DNA of 64,000 bases from positions 31,356,139-31,420,138 of the forward strand of contig NC_071388.1 in assembly GCF_022682495.2 (NCBI RefSeq), read 5' to 3'. The notes beneath the pieces are model-generated. The model did no database searches. It was given only the letters and a program-made list of their open reading frames with translations, and was not told where the DNA came from. Positions 35,405 to 47,601 of this stretch are shown here, one piece after another. The translations under genes and the position numbers were made by a program. Position 1 is the first letter of the stretch. Every line of letters begins with the position of its first letter. The stretch is from Desmodus rotundus. Taxonomy: Eukaryota > Chordata > Mammalia > Chiroptera > Phyllostomidae.

Positions 35405-35690
35405 AGGTCCAGTTCAGGTGCCATCTCATGGAGCATGCTAATGGTTCCCACGCTCCATGTCCACCACATCCCCAACCAGAGTGAACACCTAACTTTTTGG
35501 ATCCCAGAAAACACAGGGTGTACTGCAAAACCTATCTTCGCTCTTTATCCTGGTGCCGTTACAGTAGGTTGTTTTCACATCTATTTTCCCATTTTGATTT
35601 TCAGCTACTTGAGGACAAGTGTTATGTCTCAATTATCTTTAAATCCTCCCTCCAGTGCTGTGAATAGAGTAGGTGCTCAAATTCAAATCA
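35405..35690 (+). repeat. L2 LINE 3' end, sense
   Basis: GGTCCAGTTCAGGTGCCATC, then CAGCTACTTGAGGACAAGTG, then CCTCCCTCCAGTGCTGTGAA and TAGAGTAGGTGCTCAAATTC form the standard L2 3' end. The 103-codon + strand frame over it (35402-35713) is repeat sequence. Confidence 0.72.
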
Positions 35691-35879
35691 AATTTAGAAA
35701 ACGCCGTTTATAAGGAGTTTCATTTCTGAAAGCTGCACTTCGTCACTCACCTAGCTCTGAATCTTAAGCAAAGTTCAAAAGAAGCTGTTACCCATGAAAG
35801 TCATTGTCACCACTGGGAAAAAACCATTTTCTAGGGGATTTATAAACTATGGACCATTCAAAATACATGCTCAAGCAAA

Positions 35880-36000
35880 GGGAAAAGGACTCATGGACAT
35901 GGACAACAGTGTGGTGACTGCTGAGGGGAGGGGAGTACATGGGGCTAAATGGTAATTTTTAAAAAATTCAATAAAAATTATTAAATTAAAAAAAAACACT
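35880..36000 (+). mobile_element. Very short L1 3' end with target duplication
   Basis: TGCTCAAGCAAA occurs at 35868-35879 and again at 36001-36012. Between them are CATGGACATGGACAACAGTG, GTGACTGCTGAGGGGAGGGG, AATAAAAATTATTAAATTAA and an A-rich tail, the last ~110 bases of a bat L1. Antisense to MECOM. Confidence 0.85.
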
Positions 36001-36012
36001 TGCTCAAGCAAA

Positions 36013-38015
36013 TGCTAGTTGCCAAGTGCTCTTCTAGAGGTGGTTACAGGTTAGAAACAATGATCTCTTCCAACCAATTTCAGATAATTACCCTCAGTCC
36101 CAGAATGGAATTCTCAAGCTTGCTTTTAGAAAGTGCCCCCCAGATTGAGGATTTCCTAGTTGGATAGAATCAGAGGGCCTTTGGATGAGTAAACTGGAAC
36201 ATCGAGCTGAATCGTGTATAGCACAAGCTGGACTTCACAATAGCCAGTGAGAGTAAGCACAGAGTTTGAAAATTCTACCAGAAAGTTTTAGGGGTTTTTC
36301 CTGTGTTTTTATAAATCCTTTACTCTTTTTTTCATGGCTTAAAGATCGTGCTTCACAGAGTTTTCCATCCTATAAGAGACACCTTTAAAAAGAAAAAAAA
36401 TGGCTTAAATACAAGAAATAGTAAGACAAAATTTTTAACGCCCTATCCCAAAGAATGCAAATGTTCTCACTTAGTTGGGATCTGATTCTGAAATTCCAGT
36501 TTAATAAATGAGTCCTCAAACCCCCTACCTCAACAAGGAATTCCTCCAACTTTAGACTGAGGTAGGATAAATATGCCACATGCTATTTCAAATACCAAGA
36601 ACAAGGTAGGTATTTTCCCTGCTGCTTCCCTGCCCTGTAATTTGACATCCATTTTAATGATGCTTGCTTTATTGCTTGTCGGGAAAGTGAAATGGCCTGT
36701 CAATTTTACAGACTTTCTCCTACCTTTTGGGTGGTTATATTACATTTTGAAATAAGTGGATAGCTTCCCCTCCCCTTTATTTTAACCTAAATGGTGCATG
36801 TGTGGGTTTGGTACTTGGCTGCCAGTGGAATGAAGTCATAATTTCAGGAGTCCAAGAGAATAGATCAAAATCACGCCAACACTTTCATGGATGGGTATAT
36901 ACTGCTAAATGGATGTTTACCCAGAAAAGTCATCATCTGGCATGCAGCGCAGTGCATGTTCCTAAGCAGCTAACTCATGTATACTAAACAAATTTGGCTC
37001 GGCTGCTCCAAGGGCTGCCTTGTGGAAATTCTCAACATACATTTGTTTGATTGAGCCGTCATTCCCAGTTGATCTGCTGATGATCTGTGTCACTTTGTTT
37101 AAATGTCCTGGTGTGTTTTTTTATATATATACAGTGAAAAGCCAGTATGTTTCTGTGATGGATTAAATAGAGGTGAAATTTGAGAGTGACTCCTGTTTTT
37201 GATTCCTGTGTTCTCAGACAGGTGGGTCTGGAATGATCAAGAATGTCACATTCAAACACAGGGGAAAATATGGAGCCCTTTTGATTTAAAACACATTACT
37301 GTAAGATATATTTGCTACTGTGTCCCAGTACAAGAAGCTATTTAGGATTCCCCATCTAAACAAACACCATATGTGTTCATTCTCAGCATCCCTTTCAAAT
37401 GTCCAAAAACAAAGGACACAAAACTCAATGCGGGAAAGTAGTCTGAGAGAAGTGAGCAAGGCCCATTTCTGACGCATGGATTCAGAAATCAAATGCAAGG
37501 TCAGGCTAGAACGGAGGCTCCAGATCTCAAATGTCCTAGTAATGGTTCAGATGGAAACCCAACACCACAGTGCCATACCATGTCTGAGGCACTAATCAAG
37601 TGACTGCCTGTTTGCTCCGTGGTTAAAGCACTTCCTCCAGCTAATCTTCCTAGATAGGCTCTCGGCTTTAATAACCGATGGGGTCTGCTGTTAAGTGCAG
37701 GGATCTGGGCACCATCAGCACTGATGTCTCCACTCTGCCAAACCCCAGACAACACGTGATGCATACACACTCCCTCTCCTCCACTCACGTAGACCCAGGC
37801 CTGCCATGAGCTGAGTGCCCCCCCAAAATATATCGCTGACCCAACTTGTTCTCACACCTGAAATTCCCCCCATTTAGCATCATTCCTTTGGGTTAAGGCA
37901 AAGCCACCTTCAGGAGTACTCATGATCATTGATGTTTTGCTCCTTTCTATATGCCTTTTTAAAATTTGCTGTGGGCCACACAGATGCTGCAGTTGCACTC
38001 TAGAGGCCAAATGCC
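36013..38015. other. Unique intron sequence, candidate regulatory blocks
   Basis: No named repeat recognised. The stretch at about 37500-37790 is GC-richer and of mixed composition, with open frames but no known domains. Confidence 0.45.
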
Positions 38016-38019
38016 TGGC

Positions 38020-38560
38020 CTTATTCCTGGCCTCAAAGAGACACCATCTAGTAGAGAAGGAAGTCATCGAAATAAAATGTAGTACCCATGATCGCCAAAC
38101 AATGGACAGGGTGCAGAGGAGGAAGGAGTTGACTCTGAGGGTGGGGAGGGTTAGGAAGGGCTGCTCAGAAAAGGTGTTGAAAAATAACAATGGCTTCCAA
38201 GGAATTTCCCAGGGTAAAGACAGGGAAGAAAGGCCATTCCAAGAAAATAAAAAGCATATCAAGAGGTAAGGAAGTCTGAAACATGTTAGTATGTGTGTGA
38301 GACTAAGGGTGTCTCCGTGTTCCTGGATTCATAGTGGGAAAGAGGGTGGACAGAGATGTGGAGAAATAGGCAGTGAGGAGCCAAATAGTCAAAAGCCTCT
38401 ACGCCATCTTCTAGAGTTTGGCCTTTCTCTTAGAATAAATATGGAGCTAGTGAAGGATCTTAGGAAGCAGAAGAGAAAAATCAGAGCTGTGTTCTATAAG
38501 GATCACACTCAAAGAACTCAAAGAACAGGAGGAATTTAAGAAAGATGACATGGAAGGCAA
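38020..38560 (-). repeat. L2 LINE fragment, antisense on + strand
   Basis: TTATTCCTGGCCTCAAAGAG, then AAAGGCCATTCCAAGAAAAT, then GAAATAGGCAGTGAGGAGCC, then TCTAGAGTTTGGCCTTTCTC and GAAAAATCAGAGCTGTGTTC follow the long reversed L2 pattern (capture of 'gaagggcattccag', 'aggcaggggccagatca', 'agtttggattttattct', 'gatcagatttg'). Frames at 37922-38269 and 38291-38539 lie wholly or mostly in it. Confidence 0.68.
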
Positions 38561-38989
38561 ATGAACCTGTCAGAGGCTACTTCTGTTGTCTCTGAGAGAG
38601 ATCATGATGGCTTTAAAAACAACCGTGATGGAGGACAAGAGAGATTGGGGGAGCAAAACTGAGGGAATTTAGTAAGGGAGTGGGATGGGATAAAATAAAC
38701 CCTGATGAACCAATGTGCTATATGTCATGAGTTAGTTAATCAGTGATGAGTCGAGTCTGCCACTGATGGAATGAGACACATATGGGGGGCAAGAAGGGAA
38801 CGGCTGGGATACTGAGCACTGAAGTAGGAGCTCTGGGACAGACAGGAGGCAAGAAGAGAAATCTGGGTGCCTAGAGAATGAGGCCCCCATAGAACCAAGG
38901 GGCCTTTCCCTAGGTGGAAGACTCCATGAAGGTCAAAAGATCAGCATGGGAGCAGGAGAAAACAGTGACTTTCTTGAACGTATAAACAT

Positions 38990-39008
38990 AAAAAAAAAAA
39001 AAAAAAAA
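38990..39008 (+). repeat. Poly-A run (19 A)
   Basis: Nineteen consecutive A. No SINE or processed gene could be recognised just upstream, so the origin is unclear. Confidence 0.95.
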
Positions 39009-40582
39009 GCCAGGTAAGGCATTCAAGGATATCTTCACTAGGTCTGACAGACTCTTAAGGAATGTTAATTCCATAACAAGCCTCGTTCCTTCAAATTAGT
39101 ACTCTACTTTTAAGTATTGATCACCCTTAAGTTTTTATACTTTAAGTTGCTCAAGGCATGTTGGCAATCCTAGCTCAGGTACTTGGCTTTAGGAAGTGCT
39201 CACCAAGTACACAACCCCTTCTTCGTTCTCCTTGGGAAAGGCTCCAAAACAACTCATCTCAATGGTTTGGATAAGGATTTATTAAAATTTGATTTACATG
39301 TACCTTTGTCTCCCCACCTGAGGCCTTTGAGGAAAAAATAAGTTAATGTTAATTCATGTAATTTCTGTCAGTTATTAAGGTAATTTAAAAAACCCATTAA
39401 GTGAGTATGCAGAAAATCTTGCAAATCAGCATTCTCTATCCAGGCCCTCCCCTGCTCACCCACACCCAGAACTGCAAATCCACAGGGCATATGAGGTGCC
39501 CGCCCGTTCACGAGGCCTCAGTCCATGTGCCCCCCTCCTCTTAAGTGGGTGGTATGTTTTCTATTACGTATTTGTATATTTTCTTAGTGGGGAAAAAAGA
39601 AAATGGGGGGATATAAGTTGGGATTTATTTATTATTGTTTAAAATTATTTATGATTAATTTAATTGCGGTCCAACATCCAAAGAGTGTCATTGCAGGGGG
39701 GTGTAATAGATACCGATAAAACGGCATCACACTGCACACACATCCATTCTTCTACGTACTTTTTTACACCATGTTCTCTTATATGCACGCAAAGCAAACC
39801 CTGGCAAACTGCAAATATACTTCTAGGCATTCTGACTTGGATTTTCAACTTAAGAAATATAAAAGGAGAAGAATGAACTAGAAGACACATTTATTTTATG
39901 GACTTATTTGCACCATCCAAAATAGAATGACATTGAACCCCCCTTCTAGAGAGGGTGTGTGTTTACCCTTGGATGATCGTCTAAAGTAAATAAAATAATA
40001 TAAAGTAATATGAAAACAAAATAGCAGGGACTCTATTTTAATTTACATAAGCCTGAATGATTAAGACAGATCTTTTTTTTAAGTTTTTCTTTGAATGGGG
40101 CTGGGGGTTACTTTTGAGATTTAGTAATTCCATTAACCCTCTGAAACAGAAAAGGGGAAAATTTAAATATATTTTCTTAATTGGCGAACATCATCAAATT
40201 GGGACTTATAAGTTGTTATAATGTGTCAATGCACCTAGATTTGACTTCCTCCCTAGTTTCCTGAGAAAGACCAAAATGGAAGATGAGTAAAAATTTACAT
40301 ACTTGGCTGCCAAAGTTCTTGGCTTTGGAATTGAGAGACCAAATGAGTCATTACTGAGCAATCCAATCTCACACAGAACTCGCTGCAGGCGGGCTCTGAG
40401 AGCATATCGCAGTAAATGCTGTTCTATAGCACTAGACACTATCCTCCTAATGCTGGAGTTTCAAAACACTTTTTGAAAATAGCCAAAAAAACACATTCCT
40501 TCCTAGGTTAAAAAAGGGTTTGAAAATGTTGTTACAGGTATAGGAATATGCAATGAGGGTTTTATTGGTTATCTCCCCCCAA

Positions 40583-40612
40583 AACACACACACACACACA
40601 CTCACACACACT
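40583..40612 (+). repeat. CA microsatellite, interrupted
   Basis: A CA run with one CTCA interruption, continuing into CACTGACTCACTCACATACA. Confidence 0.93.
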
Positions 40613-40869
40613 GACTCACTCACATACACACCCCATGACACAGCCTTTCCTTATTTGAAATGACAAAACCCAATTCTTCCCATAAGGCAAGTGAACACAG
40701 AAGCAAATAATCTAGAAAGTTTTTTTTTTAATTGTTAAAGCTTACAAATATACACAAACTCAAAATAAATTAGAAATAACCTCCAAACAAACCCAGCTAA
40801 ATCCAAATTAAGCTGAGGAAATTAAAGAAATCTTTCAAAGTACTGTATAGTTACTTCCTGTTCTTAGAC

Positions 40870-41290
40870 TGTCGCCTGTGGGGACTCTTGGCAGGGAAAA
40901 CCCCTCAAGTGCAGGCTGATCCAGGCGTTAGTTCCCCTGCAGCCTCATCCACCCCTCCCTCTGCCAGGCTTCCTGGAGCCTTGCCCTGCAGACCAGAGAG
41001 CGCCATGCGGGGAAGGGCTCTGGCCACCCCGCCGGCCTGGTATTTGGCTCCTCAGTCACCCAGCGCACAAGTATGATGGATGATGATGGATCACAGCCCC
41101 ACCAAAACCGTGTGAATTTCCCAAGGCCTCTGATTATTCTAATCGAGCCCCCAGAAGAAGCACAGAGCTTTACAAAAGCCTCCAAGGAAACCTCCCATTC
41201 TCCTTGTCTGCCTGACACAGGCCCCGCTAAATAAAGCAACCTGGCCCTGATATGGCCTCCTGTCTTTGACACACAGATCTGGGCCTCCAT
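40870..41290. promoter_or_regulatory. GC-richer unique block, candidate enhancer
   Basis: A local rise in G+C in an AT-rich intron, with several CpG steps (GAGCGCCATGCGGGGAAGGG, CCACCCCGCCGGCCTGG) and no recognised repeat. The second half keeps a varied, unique composition. No splice-bounded coding match is seen. Function is inference. Confidence 0.3.
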
Positions 41291-41485
41291 ATTCATTGTT
41301 CAGTGATATGATTTCGCCTTGAATACATTTTTAACGAACAACCCAGAGTTATAGCACAGTGCAATCACTGCTCCAGCCTCTCCCAGGGGAAGATCGTTTA
41401 TGGACACTTTGGGGTCACAGCTTTTCTAATGTTCTCTTGCTCTGCTAGACAATATGGTCAGAAGGGTTTCTTCTCTATTGTGTAG

Positions 41486-41507
41486 TCTCTCTCTCTCTCT
41501 CTCTCTC
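41486..41507 (+). repeat. (TC)11 microsatellite
   Basis: Eleven uninterrupted TC units. Confidence 0.96.
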
Positions 41508-42454
41508 AAACCACAAACGACCTCCAAGAGACATAATTCTACTAGATAAAACCACAATTATTGAATTTGTTCACACTACATAATAATATCATGACTACAC
41601 CTACACACATATAATAGAATTTTATATGTTGTAATAATGGAGACTATTAAAAAATAAAAGTATAGTACTACTTAATTCAATTGCATTGGGGGTCTTTGAC
41701 TTACTCAGATGGTTTTGGTGTGTGTTTTTTTGCCATGGAAGGTTATAAGCTGTGCAACGGGCCTTGTGAAACAAGGGTGCAGTAACCGCTGTCGGCCTCT
41801 TGGAGGGTTCTAAACCAATATACAAAGGATGAAGAGTGGTACCATATATGTCTATAAAACCCCACAACTCTGCCATATTTAGAAATGTAGTTAGTGTACT
41901 TGTAAGAAAGAATACAACCTCTTGATCCTTTTTAATGTTTGCCATGATCCAGTTGCCAATGCTTGAGTCCCTCTCTCTCTCTTCACCGTGCCCTCCCCGG
42001 CCCCAATATCCTGACACTTGAATTCTTAAAATCTCTAGGTATCTGCATAAATAAATTAGGAAACACTTGGTCCTACTACTCAGCAGTGGCTCCAACATTT
42101 TTGCATTAGAAGAGTTTATGAAATAAATTTGACTGGACAAGGGTTGAAGTATTTGTGGAATACTTTGCAAAAAATAAGAAATTGTTAATAGCCTTTATCA
42201 GATAATTGGAAGAAGAGTGTGGAAAACGGTGGATATGGGCTCAGCTGAGACCATTCTCCACACTCCGACCTTGTAATCACGTTTACTCATCTCAGACTTA
42301 CAATTCGATTTTTCCCTTCTCTAGTTAGCTGTGCCTCTTTAAAAAGTATAATATTTTAAAATAGTTCTTTCTGGTGAACAACTCCTAGAATATACAACTA
42401 TAATTTTATTTCCTAAAAAGAAAGGTGGATAAATATGAACAATAGATGAGGCTT

Positions 42455-42645
42455 CTTCAAACTCAGGTCCTATTCCTGGCACTGCCACTAATTAACTGGG
42501 AAATTCTGAACAAGTCTTTTCGTCTTTCTGGGAATCTATTTCCTTGTCTGTAAAATTGCTTAATGCAAAGAGCCCCCGGGGTCCCTTCCAGCTCACATTC
42601 TATGAATCCATCAATCTCTGGGTGATTATGGAAGTAGAGCCCTAG
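42455..42645 (+). repeat. MIR-family SINE, plus orientation
   Basis: CAGGTCCTATTCCTGGCACT, GCCACTAATTAACTGGG, then ATTTCCTTGTCTGTAAAATT, then GGGGTCCCTTCCAGCTCACA and TTCTATGAATC form a clear MIR/MIR3-type element. Confidence 0.82.
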
Positions 42646-42819
42646 AAAGAGTCGCATCTATATAGCTTGCCTTGTGCCATAATCAAGAGAGTACCACGCA
42701 CATATAAATTTAAGAAGGTCCATTGAAGGCTGCCGAAAATGGCATTTTTAGTTCATATTATGAATTTGGCTTAGACAAGGTAAATGAGAAGATAAAAAGT
42801 AATACAGTTTTTTCTTTTA

Positions 42820-43015
42820 CAGAATACCTACTACATGTCAGACTAAGACTATATTATATATTTTACACCATTATCTTCCTTAATCTCCACCAAAAAAATC
42901 TACTGCATAAATAAGTAATAAACAAGTAATTTGATAGACTTAAAAAAAAAAAAGAAGACTCAGAGTTTATGTGTCTAACCCCAGGTGCCTCAGCCAAACC
43001 ACTCAGCTCGGGCCC
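42820..43015 (-). repeat. Degraded MIR-like fragment, minus orientation
   Basis: GAATACCTACTACATGTCAG, then TTTTACACCATTATCTTCCT and TAATCTCCACC resemble reversed MIR ('cactactatgtgcc ... ttaatcctcac'). Weak beyond that. Confidence 0.5.
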
Positions 43016-43019
43016 AGCC

Positions 43020-44650
43020 ATAATGTTCTCATACCATTCTATTTCAATTTTATTCTAACAGTTCCCTCACCTCCTACCATTCATAGTATCCCAAATATCC
43101 AAAGACAAATAAAGTCACTAAAATTTGACAATAGCTTCCATGTTTCCTTCTTTTCCAACGAGGGATTGCAGACTCCTTGGCTTCGCTTCATTCCCCTCTG
43201 GAAGATGGCCCAGGTGGTTAAAAGCCAGCTCCAGCAACTTCTCAGGGTTCACTTATGTTTTGTATGAAAGCTGAAGACTAACTCATTATAATGCTGTAAA
43301 AAGTTAGAGCAAAAGCTCTAGTCGTCATTGATTATCTCACCATTTCACAAAGATTGCTTCTGTAACCTATTATTACTGTAACACTTGTTTTTATTATTTT
43401 AATCAACTTCTAACTGCAACATGTAAGAAAAACAACAACATGTAGCCTTTACACATTGACAATCTTGTGAAGAAGGGTATGCTACTTATATCCCAAATAA
43501 CCTCAAACTAATTATAAAATACTTCAACACATGTAATCCCAAATAACAACTTTGGAGGAGATTTATATGTTCGATTCCGGTTTAAAATCAGGATAAGAAA
43601 TAAGCATAAATATAGAAATACATATGTAAATCTTATGGAAACATTCACATACCTATATGAGACAATAATTTCTACGGAAGTGCTGAAAAGACATGTAGGC
43701 ATTAGGTGAGCTTTCATATTGTCCCATGCAATCAGACACCATTCCTGGGACTCTTCTGCATGGGAGTCCATTTCCTGATGGTCAGCCAGAACGCTAGGAC
43801 ACTGACATGCAAAATCCATGTTAGGATCTACCCATTTCTTGGTCTAAGAAACTGACCATGTTTGGGAAAAATCCAAGATTTGGAGACCTGCACCAACAGA
43901 GTTGTTAAAATCAAAGAGCAGGATGTGGTGTGATTTCCATTGCTTCAGTCAGAGTCTGTGAAATGCCAATAGTCTGCATATCTTCAAAGAGCAGAATCTG
44001 TCTCCAAAAACCGTACAAAATAGCCCACTACAAAGCAAAATCCTTCAAGATCCTTGCTATTGAACTAGAACCAGAAATAAGAGGAAAACCTCTGAGAACA
44101 GTGTAAAAATGACAGACATAAGAGGAGGCCGAGCACGCCACGAAATGAGAGACTTTTTGCTGACAGATGAGCACCTTTGAACTCTAACCCAATAAAAGAA
44201 TTAGCACTCCCAATGTATAATCAGTACAGCAAGCAAAATATGTCAACACACGATAGGCAGGGTAATCAATCGACATGCGAGGTAGGAAACAGCCAGACTA
44301 AATAACAACTCAGTCCCACTGAGCCAGACAGCCCTTTCCTGCTCCTTAAATTTCTCGTACCACTGGGATAAGGAATTAATATGCAATAAAGGAAAGCCCC
44401 TGACAAGGAACACAACAGAGCAAGGCCAAGAGTCCTCACTAAGAAGTGACCCAGGGTTCCCCAAAGTGACGGCTTGTTGTTTGGTTTTTCTTAGATGCAT
44501 TCTATGCGTCTTTCTCTAGTCAGATAATAGAAACTTTGAAATTATCAACCACAGCCGTATTCTTTATTCTCCCTTCCCATGAAGATTTCAGAAATAGTAA
44601 AAGGAGCAGGAGCTACAGACATAAACAGAACTAGCTTTTGCTCCTGGTTG
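43020..44650. other. Unique intron sequence
   Basis: No gene or named repeat recognised. Confidence 0.5.
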
Positions 44651-44654
44651 GCTG

Positions 44655-44765
44655 TACACAAGTAATTTAACCAGGTTGGGGCCTCGGGTTTGTATTTATC
44701 TGTGAAAACAGAAGAAAAACACTTTATAAGGGGAGTTTATAATGATTAAAAGAAAGGGAATAAGT
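44655..44765 (+). repeat. MIR fragment, plus orientation
   Basis: CACAAGTAATTTAACCAGGT, TTGGGGCCTCGGGTTTGTAT and TTATCTGTGAAAACAG match the 'gcaagtaacttaacctct ... cctcagttt ... atctgtaaaat' part of MIR. Confidence 0.55.
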
Positions 44766-44984
44766 AAAATGCCTTCCATAATGTGTAACGTGGGTGGGCA
44801 GTCATATTCAACAAAGGATTAGGGTAGGTAACCCCAACCTCCTCACAGCATAGTGCTCTGACCCCTACGAGCCCTTAAGAAATGTGGTGATGCCCACACA
44901 TATTAAATAATAAACTCACAGGCAAAAGGGAAAAAAATGTGCAGTTTCAGATACACATGGAGGGGAAGAAGGGATAGCCACCTA

Positions 44985-45165
44985 GATTTGAATTCCCTCC
45001 CTATCACATATTAGCTCTGTGACAGCAGGGGAATCACCCAGTCTCTCTGGGTCACAGTCCATTCATTTGTAAAGTTGGACAAATAGTATCTCACCAGCCC
45101 ATAGGTCCCAACTGAGAAGACTGACTCACAGTTCCTTTCAGCTTTACATCAATCATTGCAAATTA
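44985..45165 (+). repeat. MIR SINE, plus orientation
   Basis: TTTGAATTCCCTCCCTATCA, TTAGCTCTGTGACAGCAGGG, then CAGTCTCTCTGGGTCACAGT and CCATTCATTTGTAAAGTTGG follow MIR in order. Confidence 0.8.
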
Positions 45166-46960
45166 TCTGCTGCTGATTTACCTTATCTCATGGACAAACT
45201 TGATAAAACCCAAAACTAAAGTGTTTCAATTCCCAAATGTATACCCTTTCAGGATTTGAGAAATGATTTTTTTTGGTTTTATTTTGCTTCTGTTTTCCAC
45301 TTTTCCAAAGGAGAGTTAGTAGTGTTCTCTCCATAAAATCACTTCGCAGGTCTGCAGGATTTTTACAGTGTGGTTGACATGGTTGTTGGCAGCAAGTGAT
45401 CTAAAAAATCATCCTCTAGCCTCAAACCACAGGTGGGTGTACTTTGTAACACCCCCCACTCCCACTACCCATCATGCAAGGTTCCACCTTCTTTCAACTG
45501 AATAGCTGTGTGATGCAATATTTTATTTTGTACCTATCTCATTTTAAGTATGTATATTTTCCAAACAGATGCATTGCAAGAATGGCTTTCTAAGTATTCA
45601 TTTTTAACCCTCCTAACTGCACTCTCAGTACTTCAGCAGCATTTTAAAAGGTAATTTTCTTCGCCGGCCATGGCAAATACCATTCGAATTAGCTAACAAT
45701 TTCTCTTTGGACTCATGAGATAGAGGAGCATCCATCCCGTTGCAGCTGAGCTGATGACTGTAATTTTAAAACCACTTGGAGGAAAGGAACTTAAAGTCAG
45801 AGAAGTGGAAATACAGAGAGGTTTTCTAAAATGCTTTGTTTCCGTGAAAAAGAAAATTCTCTTTTCTGAGATGGTGGATACAGACAACTTCAGACATTCT
45901 AGTTTTTAACATTCGCTGATACCACAGCAACAAAAATAAAATCTGAGGGCCTAATTTGCCTCAGAATTTGAAACTGTAGAGCTCTCAGAGGGCAACAATA
46001 AGTCATTTTTCACATTTATTTTCCACGCACACAGGACATACCACTCTGCTATCAACATGTCAGACGAAATCTGAAATAGCTTAGCACAAAAATTACCCAG
46101 AGAATAGCCATTAGAAGAAGAGCTATGACAAAGCAACTCTGCTGAAATAGTGCTTGAACTTGAATTATATTTGCATTGAATGCTTCCTAGTACTTTTGGA
46201 GAACATTGTGAAGAAAAGAGTGGGCTTGTTTCTGGTAGATTTTAAACCATCAAACATTTGTCACCCATCTGCTATGTCTTCTTGGATGTGACAGTGTGAT
46301 GGAATAGAGGCCAACTCTTGTTTCAGAATTCCATTGGCACGGCCTTTGGCGGCTTATGGGACCTGTTCTCATTTATGGTGTCCTTTGGGCACTGATGCCG
46401 ACTTGTAAGGAAGGGCGATAAGGGAGGCCCAGGGCAAGGTCTCAGCTTTCCTCCTAGAGACCAAGACCCCACGGTCTCTGTACTGTAGAGCACAAACAAT
46501 ACTTGTTGTCAAAGAAGAGAAGAAATGTTCTGGACAAACAAGAAACATCATTTGACACTTCTCTTCCAGGTGTAAGAAGCTAAGCGAGTCGTGGAATTGT
46601 GCTTTGGGGGGAACAAATATCTCATCACAAACTAGATTGAACAGTCGCATGTGTTTGCATCCACTGGAAACACAGCCTCCCTTTTCCTTTCATTGGATTT
46701 GGGTTATTTTAGAGTTCTTTAAATGCCTTCCATGAAGTCACAGAATAATTATTTCAGGATGAAATAATTGACAATGCAAAACACTGTCATTATTTTATCT
46801 CATATTCTGTTGAGTTGTCCAATTATTAGCAAAAATTAAAAAGACTTATCTGCCATCAACAAAAACATGAAACGCTTAGTTTAGACCAAATCAGTGACTA
46901 AAATGCACTGTCAGCGTAGCTCTTGCCTGTTCTCTCCACTCGTGTTAGTGACGTGTCTAC

Positions 46961-46974
46961 GTGTTCATGAACAC
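46961..46974. repeat. 14-base perfect palindrome
   Basis: GTGTTCATGAACAC equals its own reverse complement. No specific regulator is assigned. Confidence 0.85.
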
Positions 46975-47586
46975 ATGCATAGACACATGTGTGCCTGTGG
47001 ATGCCTATGTCACCACAGAAGTTCTCCTTTCAATTGACCATAACCCGGTAAGTTTTCACTTCTATCCTTCAAAAAGACATGGAAAAAAGAGCTTTATTTT
47101 TTTCAGGATGAAACTGTTGAACTACATATAAATATCTGAAGACATTACTAAGAGAAACTGGGCCATTTCCATTTTCATTTTCCAGAAGACACTAATGCCA
47201 GAAAAAAAAAATGTGTTTGGCAAAGCTCTTTTCTTTCTAAGCATTAAGAAAAAGTTGGTCATAAAACCAAAAGGAAAGACACTGTTCTCCCAAGAATCCA
47301 GATCCCAAACTAACCACAAGCAGGAATGCTTATAAAATGACTTTCTTGCCATTCTCCCTGTTACATATTTCATGCTATAGAAAAACACTTTTGTAAAGAA
47401 CATTACTTTGTCACAGATTCAGTGTGCAGGTTAAGCCCAAGGACAGCACTGCACTGTGACTTTCCCTCCCGAGGACACGAAGCTGGAGGAAGTAGGTGCC
47501 CGGTGTCCCGACATCACCACTGCGACCGGCCTCCACTGCTCCGAATTACATATCATCACCGCAGATGGCATTTCCAACATGAGAAC

Positions 47587-47601
47587 AATGCCCCCTGCTA
47601 C
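47587..47601 (-). promoter_or_regulatory. Weak CTCF-like motif
   Basis: The minus strand reads GTAGCAGGGGGCATT, which keeps the AGCAGGGGGC core but lacks the leading CC. Weaker than the sites at 13958 and 27423. Confidence 0.25.

Larger units (their letters stand above)
38570..42450. other. Unique intron sequence with several simple repeats
   Basis: No gene supported. It contains the poly-A run at 38990-39008, the CA and TC microsatellites listed separately, and a GC-rich island at 40870-41290. A 182-codon minus-strand open frame at 41622-42170 is the longest in the window but has no recognisable domain. Confidence 0.5.

Noticed and set aside
35402..35713. 103-codon + strand gene
   Set aside because: It lies in the L2 3' end.
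37852..38539. Several 82-136 codon frames on both strands
   Set aside because: They overlap wholly or mostly with the reversed L2 at 38020-38560, and no protein family is recognisable.
38990..39008. Poly-A run as the end of a processed pseudogene
   Set aside because: No mRNA-like sequence or target duplication could be found upstream. The run may be a lone A stretch.
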